A stretch of 63,059 bases of DNA. Origin: CAYTLW01 sp964438735 (lineage in GTDB: Bacteria > Myxococcota_A > UBA9042). A model generated the notes under the pieces. The model searched no databases. It was not told the origin of the DNA and worked only from the letters and a program-made list of their open reading frames with translations. The position numbers and the translations under genes are program-made. Positions 43,997 to 54,596 of the stretch are shown here, in pieces. How positions within the stretch are numbered: the stretch's first letter is position 1; each line of letters begins with the position of its first letter. The stretch spans positions 1 through 63,059 of the forward strand of contig CAYTLW010000035.1 in the NCBI GenBank assembly GCA_964438735.1. Direction: 5' to 3'.

Positions 43997-46900
43997 ATGA
44001 AACGCGCATTCCAGGGGCTGGCGGCCGGTTGGCTGGCCGCAATGGCCATCGGATCGCAGTCAGCTTGCGGCCCGGCCGACAGCGCCGAGCCGCCCGGCGC
44101 GGACGCCGCGATCGACAGCCAGGATGCCGCCGCGGACGCCGGCACCTGCCACGCCTCCGCCATCAGCGCCGACGGCGCCTGCTGCCCCGGCGGCCACTTC
44201 TACGACGCCAGCCAGGACAAGTGCGCGCCCATCGGGCCGCCCGAGTGCGCCGACCTCCTGCCCGTAGATCCCGACGCCTGCGAGCCGCGCTGGTGCGCCG
44301 ACCTGCGCGACGACGCCGGCCAGCTCTGCGCGCCCGGGGCGAAGGGATGCCTGCTCGCCGGTCGACTCTGCACCGACGACGAGCTGGCCGTCGGCGGGGG
44401 CTGCACGGCCGGACAATGGCCCGATCCCTGGGACAAGGGGGCCTGTCGACCGGCGGGCGCCTGGGGTCCCGACGAGGCGCGTGCCGACAAGCCGGTGGCG
44501 CCCCTGGATCCGGTCATCCCACCGGCCGGGGCGCCGCCGCTGTCGACCCTGCCAGAGCCGACCCAAACGACCTTCTGCTCAGGCGATGACGGCCAGGTGA
44601 CGGTCTGCGGCTCGACGCCGGGCAGCTGTGGTGCGGGGGCCATGCCCGCTGTGGGTGGCGGCTGCATGCCCGTGGGCGTGCCCTGGCTCTGCCCGCCCGG
44701 ATTCCTCGTCGACGACACCGCGCCGCCCTCCGAGGCCGGGCTCGCCCGCTGCAAACCCGACCTGGCCGACTGCCCGGTCGATCCCTTCGGCGGCGTGGGC
44801 GAGGGCCCCGGCGTGGCCTTCGTCGACAGCGCCGCCGCGCCGGGCGGCGACGGATCTCGTGACAAGCCCTGGCGCTCGCTGGCCCACGCGGTCACGGCCA
44901 CCACGGCCCCCGTCATCGCCATCGCCGCCGGCACCTACACCGCGCCGAAGACGGTGCCACGGGCCGTCGAGCTGCGCGGCCGCTGCGCCGCCCTGGTCAC
45001 CATCCAGAGCACCAAGCCGACCAAGACGGCGCTCTTCCTCAAGGCCAAGATCGGCGACAAGGTGCTCATCCGCGGCCTCAGGATCGACAGCGCCGGCCCC
45101 GGTATCGCCAGCAAGGATGGCACCATGGGGCGGGTCGAACGCTGCTTCGTCCAAGGCGCTGCCGGCCTCGGCGTGTCGGCCTTCGCCGCGCCGCTGGAGG
45201 TGGTCGACTCCGTGGTCGCCGATACCGGCGAGATGCCCGGCTGGGGCGGCCAGGGCGCGTTCGCCAACTGGGGAGGGAAGCTGAAGCTGCGCCGGGTGCG
45301 CCTGGTCGGCAATACCACCGCGGCGATGATGGTCAGCGGCGCCAACGCCCACGTGGACGTCGAGCAGGTGCTCGCCGACGGCACCCGCGCCGACAAAAAC
45401 GGCTGGCAGGGCGGCGGCCTGGTGGTCATCGAGGGCGCCACGGCGAACGCCGGCAGCGTGCGCATCGTCGGCAACCGCACGGCGGGCATCTGGCTGCAGG
45501 GCAAGGCCTGCGAGCTGACCGCCCGCGGCGTGCTGGTCGAGAAGACGCAGCCGATCCTGGCCAGCGGCGAGGAGGGTTTCGGTCGGTCCGTAGCCGGCGG
45601 CTGCCAGGCCACGCTGGACGGCGTGCGCCTGCACGCCAGCCGGCAGGCGGGCCTGCAATTGACCGGCGCCGGCTCCGAGGTGACCGGTCACGGCGTGGTG
45701 ATCGACGCTACCCGTGAGCGGGTCAAGGATGGCACCACGGGCGAGGGCGTGCTGGTCGGCGGACAGGCGAAGCTGGCGCTGAACTCGGCGCGCCTGTCGG
45801 ATAATCGCCACGTCGGCCTGGCCGCCCACGCGACCGGCACCGTGGTTCAGGCCAGCGGGCTGACCATCGACACCACGCGGCCGCAGATGATCGACGCCAT
45901 CGGCGGCATCGGCGTGGCGGCGCTCGGCGGTGCCCGCATCGAGTTGAGCGACGCCCGCCTGGACGACAACCGCGGCGTCGGCCTGCTGGTCCAGGCCAGC
46001 CCCAGCCGGATGGAGGCGAACAACGTGCTGGTCGCCCGGACCGGCGAGGTTCCGGCCCCTACGGGCGGCGACCAGACCAGGGCGGCCGGCCTCGCGGTCA
46101 CGGCCGGCGCGACGGCGTCGGTGGACCGGCTGCGATTGCACGCCAACGTGGGCATCGGCCTGGTGGTCGCCGGTCCACAAAGCCACGTCCTGGCCCATCG
46201 CCTGACGGTCGACGCCACCAAGGCCTCGACCACCATCACGCGGCCGTCGGGCGTCGGCCAGATGTACATCGGCGGGGTCGCCTTGGACGCGCACGACGGC
46301 GGTCGACTGGACCTGGTTGGCGCCCGCCTGTCGGGCAACCGCTGGACCAGCCTGCGCGCGCTGCATGCCGACAGCCGGGTCCACGCCACCGGCCTGCTGA
46401 TCACCAGCACCGCACCGGTCAGCCAGGACCTGCAGATGGGCATGGGCGCAGTCATCGCACGCGGCGCCGCGCTCGTCCTGCAGGGCAGCCGCCTGGACAA
46501 CAACCGCCTGCTGGGCGCGGTGGTCCAGGGCCCATCCGGCACCCGGGCGACCCTGGTGGGCAGCCGGATCACCAACACCAGCGCCGGCAGCACCCACCAA
46601 AACCGCGGTCCTGACGAGCTGACCTACGGCAGCGGGCTGTACGCCATCAACGGACCGACCAGCTTCGAGGTCCTCGCCTGCGCCCTGCACCACAACCACT
46701 CCGCCGGCCTGGCCCTGCACCAATCCAATGGCACGATCCGCAACACAATCGTCTCCAACACCGCCCCGGCCCCCTACGAAGTCGGCGAAGGCGCCGCCGA
46801 AAAGACCGTCACCCTGGCCGACGCCATCGTCGCCACCGGCGCCAAGTCCCTCCTCCTGGAGCGCGTACTGGTCTTCAATCAAAAGCGAGCCGGCGTCCTG

Positions 46901-47080
46901 ATCCACGGCGGCAACGCGACCATCTCCGGCTCCATGGCAGCCAAGGGCTACTACGGCGTGGTCGCCGAAGGCAGCGGCGAGATCGAACTCCAGGCCAGCC
47001 TGCTGACAGGCAACGACGTCAACATCGCCGGCGACCTGGGACTGCACGTCCCACCGCCGCCCGGGGTCGCGGGGTTGTAG
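43997..47080 (+). CDS. Parallel beta-helix lipoprotein with Cys-rich N-terminal region
   Basis: A 1027-residue protein starting MKRAFQGLAAGW; the upstream open frame is antisense to glyQ and is rejected. The signal (LAAMAIGSQSAC) has a lipobox-like end. Residues about 25-270 are Cys-rich (CPGGHF, CADLLPVDPDAC, CPPGFLVDD). From about 275 (VAFVDSAAAPGGDGSRDKPW) it has the entry of pectate-lyase/right-handed parallel beta-helix families. It continues through many turns of alternating inward/outward strands (NNRGVGLLVQ, RLDNNRLLGAVVQG) with periodic Asn ladders, to a C-terminus ending HVPPPPGVAGL. Such folds act as polysaccharide-binding or -cleaving surface proteins. No lyase active-site set is clearly present, so enzymatic activity is unproven. 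It reads away from glyQ and ends shortly before the groES promoter. Confidence 0.85.
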   Translation: MKRAFQGLAAGWLAAMAIGSQSACGPADSAEPPGADAAIDSQDAAADAGTCHASAISADGACCPGGHFYDASQDKCAPIGPPECADLLPVDPDACEPRWCADLRDDAGQLCAPGAKGCLLAGRLCTDDELAVGGGCTAGQWPDPWDKGACRPAGAWGPDEARADKPVAPLDPVIPPAGAPPLSTLPEPTQTTFCSGDDGQVTVCGSTPGSCGAGAMPAVGGGCMPVGVPWLCPPGFLVDDTAPPSEAGLARCKPDLADCPVDPFGGVGEGPGVAFVDSAAAPGGDGSRDKPWRSLAHAVTATTAPVIAIAAGTYTAPKTVPRAVELRGRCAALVTIQSTKPTKTALFLKAKIGDKVLIRGLRIDSAGPGIASKDGTMGRVERCFVQGAAGLGVSAFAAPLEVVDSVVADTGEMPGWGGQGAFANWGGKLKLRRVRLVGNTTAAMMVSGANAHVDVEQVLADGTRADKNGWQGGGLVVIEGATANAGSVRIVGNRTAGIWLQGKACELTARGVLVEKTQPILASGEEGFGRSVAGGCQATLDGVRLHASRQAGLQLTGAGSEVTGHGVVIDATRERVKDGTTGEGVLVGGQAKLALNSARLSDNRHVGLAAHATGTVVQASGLTIDTTRPQMIDAIGGIGVAALGGARIELSDARLDDNRGVGLLVQASPSRMEANNVLVARTGEVPAPTGGDQTRAAGLAVTAGATASVDRLRLHANVGIGLVVAGPQSHVLAHRLTVDATKASTTITRPSGVGQMYIGGVALDAHDGGRLDLVGARLSGNRWTSLRALHADSRVHATGLLITSTAPVSQDLQMGMGAVIARGAALVLQGSRLDNNRLLGAVVQGPSGTRATLVGSRITNTSAGSTHQNRGPDELTYGSGLYAINGPTSFEVLACALHHNHSAGLALHQSNGTIRNTIVSNTAPAPYEVGEGAAEKTVTLADAIVATGAKSLLLERVLVFNQKRAGVLIHGGNATISGSMAAKGYYGVVAEGSGEIELQASLLTGNDVNIAGDLGLHVPPPPGVAGL

Positions 47081-47098
47081 AGACACCGTCGCTGCCCC

Positions 47099-47126
47099 TT
47101 GACGCCAAGCCCAAACATCCTACTCT
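47099..47126 (+). promoter_or_regulatory. Sigma70-like promoter candidate for groES-groEL-grpE
   Basis: TTGACG (47099-47104) and TACTCT (47121-47126) with a 16-bp spacer, about 155 nt upstream of the groES start. The -35 is close to consensus; the -10 matches only its T, A and final T. No CIRCE element lies between it and groES. Confidence is limited because the GC-rich background offers many weak matches. Confidence 0.4.
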
Positions 47127-47162
47127 GCCCCCGCCTCATACGAGGCCGCCCACGCAACAGGC

Positions 47163-47180
47163 TGATTCCAAAGAGAATCA
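47163..47180. promoter_or_regulatory. TGATTC-N6-GAATCA inverted repeat upstream of groES
   Basis: A perfect 6-bp inverted repeat with a 6-nt spacer, located in the 5' untranslated region between the candidate promoter and the groES ATG. It could be an operator for a heat-shock regulator or part of an mRNA hairpin. No known binding protein is implied; the classic CIRCE sequence is absent. Confidence 0.35.
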
Positions 47181-47279
47181 ATCCACGCCGGGCGCCGCTT
47201 GATGCCGCAAGACGGCGGAAGGCGACCGAACAGAGCGACCACCCCCGCGCATGTCGCGGGCCAGAGCGAGGAGACATTC

Positions 47280-47570
47280 ATGAGCATCGAGCCGTTGTAC
47301 GACAACGTCCTGGTTCAGCGCGCAGAGCCCGAAGAGAAGACCCAGGGCGGCCTGTTCCTGCCCTCCAGCGCCCAGGAGAAGCAGGTCTGGGGCCTGGTCA
47401 AGGCCATCGGCAAGGGCAAGGTCCTCAAGAATGGCGAGGTCCGGCCGCCGCAGGTCAACGTCGGCGACAAGGTGTTGCTGGCCAAGTGGGGCGGCAACGA
47501 GATCTCCCACGAGGGCGAGGACTACCTGATCCTGAAGGAGTCCGAGCTCCTGGCCATCATCGTCGACTGA
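47280..47570 (+). CDS. groS: Co-chaperonin GroES
   Basis: A 96-residue protein, the normal GroES length. The ATG at 47280 is preceded by GAGGAG. The body fits: IEPLYDNVLVQRAEPEEKTQGG with the mobile loop GGLFLPSSAQEKQ, then GLVKAIGKGKVLKNGEV, VNVGDKVLLAKWGGNEI and DYLILKESELLAIIV. The heptamer caps the GroEL ring and times release of folding substrates. It is followed by groEL after 94 nt and then grpE, a single plus-strand operon. A TGATTC-type inverted repeat lies upstream instead of CIRCE, so heat regulation may differ from the HrcA system. Confidence 0.96.
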   Translation: MSIEPLYDNVLVQRAEPEEKTQGGLFLPSSAQEKQVWGLVKAIGKGKVLKNGEVRPPQVNVGDKVLLAKWGGNEISHEGEDYLILKESELLAIIVD

Positions 47571-47664
47571 ACCCGGTCTACATTTCGGCTGCACGACAGC
47601 CAGCGAACAACCCGCGCCAGCCGGCCCGTAATGGGCACATCGGCAGCGCTACCGGAGGCAAATC

Positions 47665-49251
<1,587 letters not shown>

Positions 49252-49272
49252 CCTGTCGAGCGAGGTGGGCCA

Positions 49273-49917
49273 GTGAACCAGGCAAACGACCGACCGGGCA
49301 ATGGTGCGGCCAATGACGATGCGGGTCTGCAGGACCCGGTCGAACTCGCCGAGGGCGACGACGGCGTCGAAGAGGCGGCCGAGGTCGTGCAGGCCGTGCC
49401 CCTGACCGCCGAGCAGCAGCAGATCCTGGATTTGCAGGACGAGCTGTCCGACATGGGCCAGAAGCTGCGCCAGTACGCGGTCTCGGTCGACCGCATGCGG
49501 GGCGAATTCGAGGCCTCCAAGGTCCGCCTGGAGCGCGAACATCAGCGCATGCTGGCGACCGAAAAGGTGGGCGCGGCACAGGGCCTGCTGACCGTGCTCG
49601 ATAACGTCGACAAGGCACTGGCCAGCGCCGGCGGCGCCACGCTGGAGAGCTTCGTCGCCGGCATCCAGATGATCCGAGCCGACTTCGAGACGGCCCTGGG
49701 CGAGCTGGGTATCGAGCGTTTCGACGCCAACGGCGAGCGCTTCGACCCCGAGCGCCACGAGGCCATGACCGCGGTCCCGGTGACCGATCCGAAGCTGGAC
49801 AGCCGGGTGCTCGAGAGCATCACCGCCGGCGCCGCCCTGGGCGACAACATCATCCGCCCGGCGGTGGTGGTGGTGGGCCGCTATGTGGCGCCAGCGAAGA
49901 CGGACGAGGCAAACTAG
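49273..49917 (+). CDS. grpE: Nucleotide exchange factor GrpE
   Basis: A 214-residue protein starting with GTG at 49273, with GAGGTGGG upstream. The acidic N-terminal tail is followed by a long coiled-coil helix (TAEQQQILDLQDELSDMGQKLRQYAVSVDRMRGEFE). The C-terminal beta domain has GERFDPERHEAM and VVGRYVAPAKTDEAN, matching GrpE. It exchanges nucleotide on DnaK. It lies 22 nt after groEL, an uncommon arrangement because grpE usually sits with dnaK or hrcA, neither of which is in the window. The pairing suggests that both major chaperone systems are co-regulated here. Confidence 0.9.
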   Translation: MNQANDRPGNGAANDDAGLQDPVELAEGDDGVEEAAEVVQAVPLTAEQQQILDLQDELSDMGQKLRQYAVSVDRMRGEFEASKVRLEREHQRMLATEKVGAAQGLLTVLDNVDKALASAGGATLESFVAGIQMIRADFETALGELGIERFDANGERFDPERHEAMTAVPVTDPKLDSRVLESITAGAALGDNIIRPAVVVVGRYVAPAKTDEAN

Positions 49918-49938
49918 CCCGCGTCCGACGCCTCGTAC

Positions 49939-50991
49939 TCAACCCTCAGATCGCAGACCCGGCACCTGCCTTCGCAGCAGCGCCTCGAGTCCGTCGATCC
50001 AGGTCGGGGTGGCGTTCAGACATGGCAGCAGGATCAGCTCGCCGCCACCGGCGTCGGTGAAGATCTCCCGACCGCGAATGCCCAGCTCCTCGACCGTCTC
50101 CAGGCAATCGGCGACGAACGAGGGCATCGCGACCACCAGCCGTTGCACGCCCTTTCGGCCCAGTTCGGCCAGCACGTCTTCGGTGTGCGGTCCAATCCAG
50201 GGCGTCCGGCCGAAGCGACTCTGGAAGGCGATGGTCAGCTGCTCATCAGCCAGTCCAACGGCCGCCTGCAAGGCACGGGCGGTGAGGAAACACTGCGCCC
50301 GGTAGCAGCGACGATTCGCCGCCACCTGCACGGCGCAACAGTCGTCCGTGGCCAGGCAATGTTTGCCACTCGGATCGCTCTTCTGCACGTGCCGCTCGGG
50401 CAGGCCGTGAAAGCTGAACAGCACGTGATCGGGCGCCGTGTCCAGGGCGGGCTGCAGGATGGCGGCCAGCCCAGCGATGTAGCCCGGATCTTCGGGATGC
50501 TCACCGATGAACTGCAGCAGGGGCATGTTCCAGCGGCTGTTGGCCACGGTCTGGGCGCCTTCGATGGCCGATCCCATGGTGGCCGAGCTGTACTGGGGAA
50601 AGAGCGGCAACACCGCGATCTGGTCGATGCCCTCCAGGGCGAAGGCGTCCATGGCCTCGCTCATGGAGGGGTTGCCGTAGCACATGGCCAGGCGAACGCT
50701 GGCCTGGCCGGCGAAACGCTCGCTGAGGGCGGCGGTCAGGTCCTGGCAGTGGTAGAGCAGGGGCGAGCCACGGTCGGTCCAGATCTTCTTGTAGGCCTCG
50801 GCGCTTCGTTTGGGGCGAAAGCGCAGGATGATGGCGTGCAGCAGCAGCCAGCGGGCCACCGGATGGATGTCGATGACCCGCGGATCGGCGAGGAATTGGG
50901 CCAGGTAGCGGCGCACATCCGGCACCGAGGTGGAATCCGGGGTGCCGATGTTGAGCAGTAGAACGCCCTGCCCGGGCCGCGGTTCGCTCAT
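49939..50991 (-). CDS. hemH: Ferrochelatase with internal Cys cluster, likely [2Fe-2S]
   Basis: A 350-residue protein (ATG at 50991, GGGG upstream; a TTG one codon earlier also fits). The family motifs are clear: VLLLNIGTPDS, RGSPLLYHCQ, LPLFPQYSSATMGS, FSFHGLPERH (catalytic His), FQSRFGRTPWIGP and PSFVADCLETVEELG. The enzyme inserts Fe(II) into protoporphyrin, the last haem step. After SFHGLPERH an inserted stretch has CLATDDCC...CYRAQC, five cysteines in the spacing used by internal [2Fe-2S] ferrochelatases described in Myxococcus. A cluster here is therefore likely, though the ligand set is not fixed from sequence. It converges on grpE with a 21-bp gap. Confidence 0.95.
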   Translation of the reverse strand: MSEPRPGQGVLLLNIGTPDSTSVPDVRRYLAQFLADPRVIDIHPVARWLLLHAIILRFRPKRSAEAYKKIWTDRGSPLLYHCQDLTAALSERFAGQASVRLAMCYGNPSMSEAMDAFALEGIDQIAVLPLFPQYSSATMGSAIEGAQTVANSRWNMPLLQFIGEHPEDPGYIAGLAAILQPALDTAPDHVLFSFHGLPERHVQKSDPSGKHCLATDDCCAVQVAANRRCYRAQCFLTARALQAAVGLADEQLTIAFQSRFGRTPWIGPHTEDVLAELGRKGVQRLVVAMPSFVADCLETVEELGIRGREIFTDAGGGELILLPCLNATPTWIDGLEALLRRQVPGLRSEG

Positions 50992-51018
50992 CAATCCCCA
51001 GTTGGAGGCCGTCGCGGC

Positions 51019-52296
51019 TCAGCCGCAGACGCCCAGGTCATCAGGCGCGGGTTTGGCCGGCTTGCCGGGTTCCTGGATGGTGACCAGGTTGCATTGTTTG
51101 CCGCCGGCGCACTTGGGGCTGCCGCCCTTGAGGTGGCACTTGGGTTTGCAGGTGCCCGGGTTGCCGATGCAGATGAAGCCCTTGTTGCAGTCGTTGGCGA
51201 ACTTGCATGAAGCGCCGCTGGTGCCCGTGCCGGCTTTGACGCAGATCTTGCCGTTGGCCGAGATGGCGCACATATCCGTCGGTGGGCAGCCGACTTCGGT
51301 GGTCAGGTTGCAGTTGTCGACCTTGATGCAAGTGCCCAGGTTCCAGCCCACGTCCTTGCCGTCGTTGTAGACCAGCTTGTCGCAGATGGCCCCGGTGGGG
51401 CAGCCGACCAGCGGGTTCTTGCCGGTGTGGTCGCAGATTCGTTTGCACTTGCTGCCGACGCAGAGGTAGCCCTTGGAGCACTGGGTATTGAGCTGGCAGG
51501 CGGCGCCGTCGGCGAGGCTGCCCACGTTGGCGCAGACCGGCTTGTTGGACACCGGGTAGCACTGCTGGGCGGCCAGGCAGCCGTTGGAGGTGAGCGGATC
51601 ACAGGTGCCGGTCGGTGGGCAGTCCTTGGGGCATTTATCGAAGCTCTCCGCCGGCATCTCGCACTTGCCGTTGCCGCAGACCGTCGGACAGTTGCCGCAA
51701 TCGGCGGCGCAGCTGGCGCAATCCTCCTTGGCTTTGTCGCAGGTGCCGTCGCCGCAGAACTGGGGGCATGCGTTGCAGTCGGCCGGGCACGTCTTGCAAT
51801 CCTCGACGCCGGGGGCGCACTTGCCATCGCCGCAGAAGGGGCAGGCGCCGCAATCTTTGGGGCAGGAGTTGCAATCCTCCTTGCCGACGGTGCAGGCGTT
51901 GTCGCCACAGACGGCGACGAAGCCGGCGTCCACCGCCACGTCTTCGGGTCCGCTATCCACGCCCGTGTCGACCGGTCCGCTGTCGGCCGATCCTCCGCTG
52001 TCGGGGGTGCCGGTGTCGGGCGCGGTGTCGACGATGGGCGTCGTGTCCGGCGTGCCTGCGCCAGCATCCACCGGCACGCTCGCGTCCGGATCCGTCTTGA
52101 CCGGTCCGCTGTCCGTCGGCGCGGCGACGTCCTGGGCGTCGGCGGTGAAGGTGTAGTCGAATCCAGGTCCCTGGCCGACGGGTGGGCCGCCCGGTCCCGA
52201 GGCAGAGTTGCCGCAAGCGGCCAGGGCGAACGTCGCCAGCCCTGCGACCAGGTTGCCGGCCAGCGGCCACGCTTTTTGCGCCCCTTGTCGCCTCAC
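51019..52296 (-). CDS. Cys-rich lipoprotein with four CGDGxC modules
   Basis: A 425-residue protein starting with GTG at 52296, with GGAGG 9 nt upstream. The signal (AGLATFALAAC) ends in a lipobox. A long Pro/Asp/Thr-rich linker follows (about 27-125), then four copies of a CGDGxC-x6-C-x2-C-x3-C module (such as CGDGKCAPGVEDCKTCPADC) at about 130-230. A C-terminal Cys-rich part (CNLTTEVGCPP, CKFANDCNKGF) completes it. The modules look like small disulfide domains of cell-surface proteins, function unknown. It lies 28 nt downstream of the next gene on the same strand and 27 nt before hemH, so hemH may be co-transcribed. Confidence 0.85.
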   Translation of the reverse strand: MRRQGAQKAWPLAGNLVAGLATFALAACGNSASGPGGPPVGQGPGFDYTFTADAQDVAAPTDSGPVKTDPDASVPVDAGAGTPDTTPIVDTAPDTGTPDSGGSADSGPVDTGVDSGPEDVAVDAGFVAVCGDNACTVGKEDCNSCPKDCGACPFCGDGKCAPGVEDCKTCPADCNACPQFCGDGTCDKAKEDCASCAADCGNCPTVCGNGKCEMPAESFDKCPKDCPPTGTCDPLTSNGCLAAQQCYPVSNKPVCANVGSLADGAACQLNTQCSKGYLCVGSKCKRICDHTGKNPLVGCPTGAICDKLVYNDGKDVGWNLGTCIKVDNCNLTTEVGCPPTDMCAISANGKICVKAGTGTSGASCKFANDCNKGFICIGNPGTCKPKCHLKGGSPKCAGGKQCNLVTIQEPGKPAKPAPDDLGVCG

Positions 52297-52324
52297 GATG
52301 ACGAACCTCCGGTCCTACCCGGGC

Positions 52325-54484
52325 TCAGAACTTCGGCTTGTAGACGCCGTTGCTGAGCTCCACGTTGTAGGTCTCACAGGTTGGTTTCGCGCCGGGCTTG
52401 AGCCGCACACGCACGTAGAACATCGAGCTGTTGTCCATGCAGAAGTTCATGCCCGGCGCGCCGGGGCCCGATGAACCCTGCTTGTTGGAGCACTTGCACT
52501 CGCCACCGGGCAGCGGTTTTGGCGAAGGCGTCTTCTTGCCCGCCGGCGTGCCCGACTTGGCGCCCGGCCCCTGGGGTTTGCCGTAGAAGCGCACCGTCCA
52601 GGACACGTCGATCTGCTCCGAACAGACCTGGGCGCTGCCGGCGCAGGAGCCGCGATACATATCCAGCACGAAGGGATTGGACTTCGGCGGCGGGTAGAGG
52701 AAGCGGGCACGCACGTGGAAGCTGTCGCAGCCGCCCTCGGCTTCGGGGTTGTCGGTGGCCTTGAACTTGTACCAGTCGCCATCTTCGCCGGGCATCACGT
52801 TGCCGCTGACGTTGACCTTGGAGCCGCCGTCGCCGAGGCCGCCCACGTCCAGGGCGCCCTTGCAGCTGCCGCCGACCTTGCCGTAGTTGGCGTCGGCCTT
52901 GCACTCGCAGCCGGGCGCCACCGGATCGACGTTGAAGAAGCCCTTGGCGCAATCGCCGACGGCGCACTTGCCGGCCACGCAGGCGGGCTGGCCCATGGCC
53001 ACGGGCGGGCAGCTCTTGGGCGCGTCGCCATCGTCGGTCTGGCCGTTGCAGTCGTCGTCGACGCCGTTGCAGGTCTCGATCTTGGTCGGGTAGGCGCTGG
53101 GGTTGGCGTCGTCGCAGTCGCCGGGTTTGGTGGCGGTGTACAGGGCGTCGGGTTTGCACAGGCACTTGGCGTTGTCGGTCGGGCCGTAGCCATCCTGGTC
53201 GCCATCCAGGTAGTGCAGGGTGCAGCCGGAGGCGTTCTCCTCGTCGGTCTTGTCGTTGCAGTTGTTATCCTTGCCGTCGCAGACCTCGGGCACGCCGGGC
53301 TTGACCTTGATGTCGTTGTCGTCGCAGTCGCCGGCTTGCTCGATGTAGTCGACCGTCTTCTTGGACGGGCACAGGCAGGCGGCGTCGTCGGGATCGCCAA
53401 ACGCGTCGCCATCTTTGTCCTTGAAGTAGTTGGTGCAGCCGCTGGCGCCGGACTCGTCGGTCTGGCTGTTGCAGTTGTCGTCGACGTTGTTGCAGATCTC
53501 CTTGGCGCCCGGGTGGATGGACTTGGCGAAGTCGTTGCAGTCGCCGCCGCCGGTGGCGTAGCCCACGCCCGGGTTCTGGCACATGCAGTCGCCGTTGGTG
53601 ATGCCAGCCCCGTCGCCGTCGTTGTCGGGGAACCAGGTCTTGCAGCCGACCGCGCCATCCTCGTCGATCTTGCCGTCGCAGTTGTTGTCCTCGCCATCAC
53701 AGACCTCGGCCGAGGGCTCGTTGACGTTGCAGAGCGTCAGGCCGTCCTTGGTGCAGGTGCGCTTGCCCTCGCATTTGCCGAACTGGTTGGCCCGCCAGCA
53801 GGCGGTGGAGAGCTTCAGGTCGACCTCGGCCTTGCTGCAGGTGCACTCGCCGCCCTTGGGCAGGCACTGGCTGGTGGTCACCTCGTCCGGCAACGAGACC
53901 GACTTGCACTCGAAATCGGTCGGGCAGTCGCTATCGCCAGCGCAGGGCGCGCCGCAGAAGCTGCCGTTGACGAAGTCGCTGCCCTGCACCGCGTTGGGCA
54001 CGCACTTGGCCTGCCCCTGCTCGGTGCCGATCTGGCCGCAGTCGCCATGGCTGGAGCAGGGACGGCAGAGCAGCACGAACTTGGGCACGCAGATGAACGT
54101 GGGGTCGTCGGTGCCGGCCTGCTTGCACTGCCAGTTCTTCGGGCAGCTGTCGACGCAGGTCTTGGTGCAGACCTTGCCGGTCTCGGACTCCAGGCACTTG
54201 CCGCTGTTGCAGATGTCGCCGTCGGTGCACGGGCAGCCCCAGCCGCCCTCGATCTCGCACGGCTTCTCGTCGGGCGCCTCGGGCAGCTCCTCGCCGCCAG
54301 CGTCCAGGTCCGAGCTGTTGTCGCTGTCGGTCACGTCGAGGTTGCCGCCGTTGAAGCCGTCAGGCACACCCGGGCCACCACCATTCTTGCCCGCCGGATC
54401 GCCTTCGCCGCAGCCCGACAGGCCAGCGAAAGCCAGCATCAAGGCAGTGCACACGATAGCGACATGATGGACCGTTCTGCGCAT
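52325..54484 (-). CDS. MopE-like lipoprotein with repeated CDGxDNNCD metal-binding motifs
   Basis: A 719-residue protein. The ATG at 54484 (MRRTVHHVAIVC) has GGGGAG 3-4 nt before it; the longer frame to 54631 is out of keeping with a lipoprotein. The signal (CTALMLAFAGLSGC) has a lipobox. After an acidic linker and a Cys-rich part there are four copies of the CDGxDNNCDGxxDE motif (PF11617-type, as in copper-regulated surface protein MopE), at about 290-500. Between them are calcium-like loops of the form DNDGDGxG and GDCxD. A C-terminal domain (about 600-719, CKADANYGKVGGSCKGAL then a lectin-like beta region) closes it. It probably binds metal and sits on the cell surface. It is the first gene of its operon. 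Confidence 0.85.
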   Translation of the reverse strand: MRRTVHHVAIVCTALMLAFAGLSGCGEGDPAGKNGGGPGVPDGFNGGNLDVTDSDNSSDLDAGGEELPEAPDEKPCEIEGGWGCPCTDGDICNSGKCLESETGKVCTKTCVDSCPKNWQCKQAGTDDPTFICVPKFVLLCRPCSSHGDCGQIGTEQGQAKCVPNAVQGSDFVNGSFCGAPCAGDSDCPTDFECKSVSLPDEVTTSQCLPKGGECTCSKAEVDLKLSTACWRANQFGKCEGKRTCTKDGLTLCNVNEPSAEVCDGEDNNCDGKIDEDGAVGCKTWFPDNDGDGAGITNGDCMCQNPGVGYATGGGDCNDFAKSIHPGAKEICNNVDDNCNSQTDESGASGCTNYFKDKDGDAFGDPDDAACLCPSKKTVDYIEQAGDCDDNDIKVKPGVPEVCDGKDNNCNDKTDEENASGCTLHYLDGDQDGYGPTDNAKCLCKPDALYTATKPGDCDDANPSAYPTKIETCNGVDDDCNGQTDDGDAPKSCPPVAMGQPACVAGKCAVGDCAKGFFNVDPVAPGCECKADANYGKVGGSCKGALDVGGLGDGGSKVNVSGNVMPGEDGDWYKFKATDNPEAEGGCDSFHVRARFLYPPPKSNPFVLDMYRGSCAGSAQVCSEQIDVSWTVRFYGKPQGPGAKSGTPAGKKTPSPKPLPGGECKCSNKQGSSGPGAPGMNFCMDNSSMFYVRVRLKPGAKPTCETYNVELSNGVYKPKF

Positions 54485-54596
54485 GAACTCCCCGTCGGAG
54501 CCGTCCCCTCCGGTGGCCGCGCAGGGTAGCATAGTCCCGGGCTCGCGGAAAAAGACGGGCAGGCATTCGACGGCCGCCAACCGGTGACCCATCACC

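Noticed and set aside
47081..47279. CIRCE operator upstream of groES
   Set aside because: No TTAGCACTC-N9-GAGTGCTAA pattern is present.
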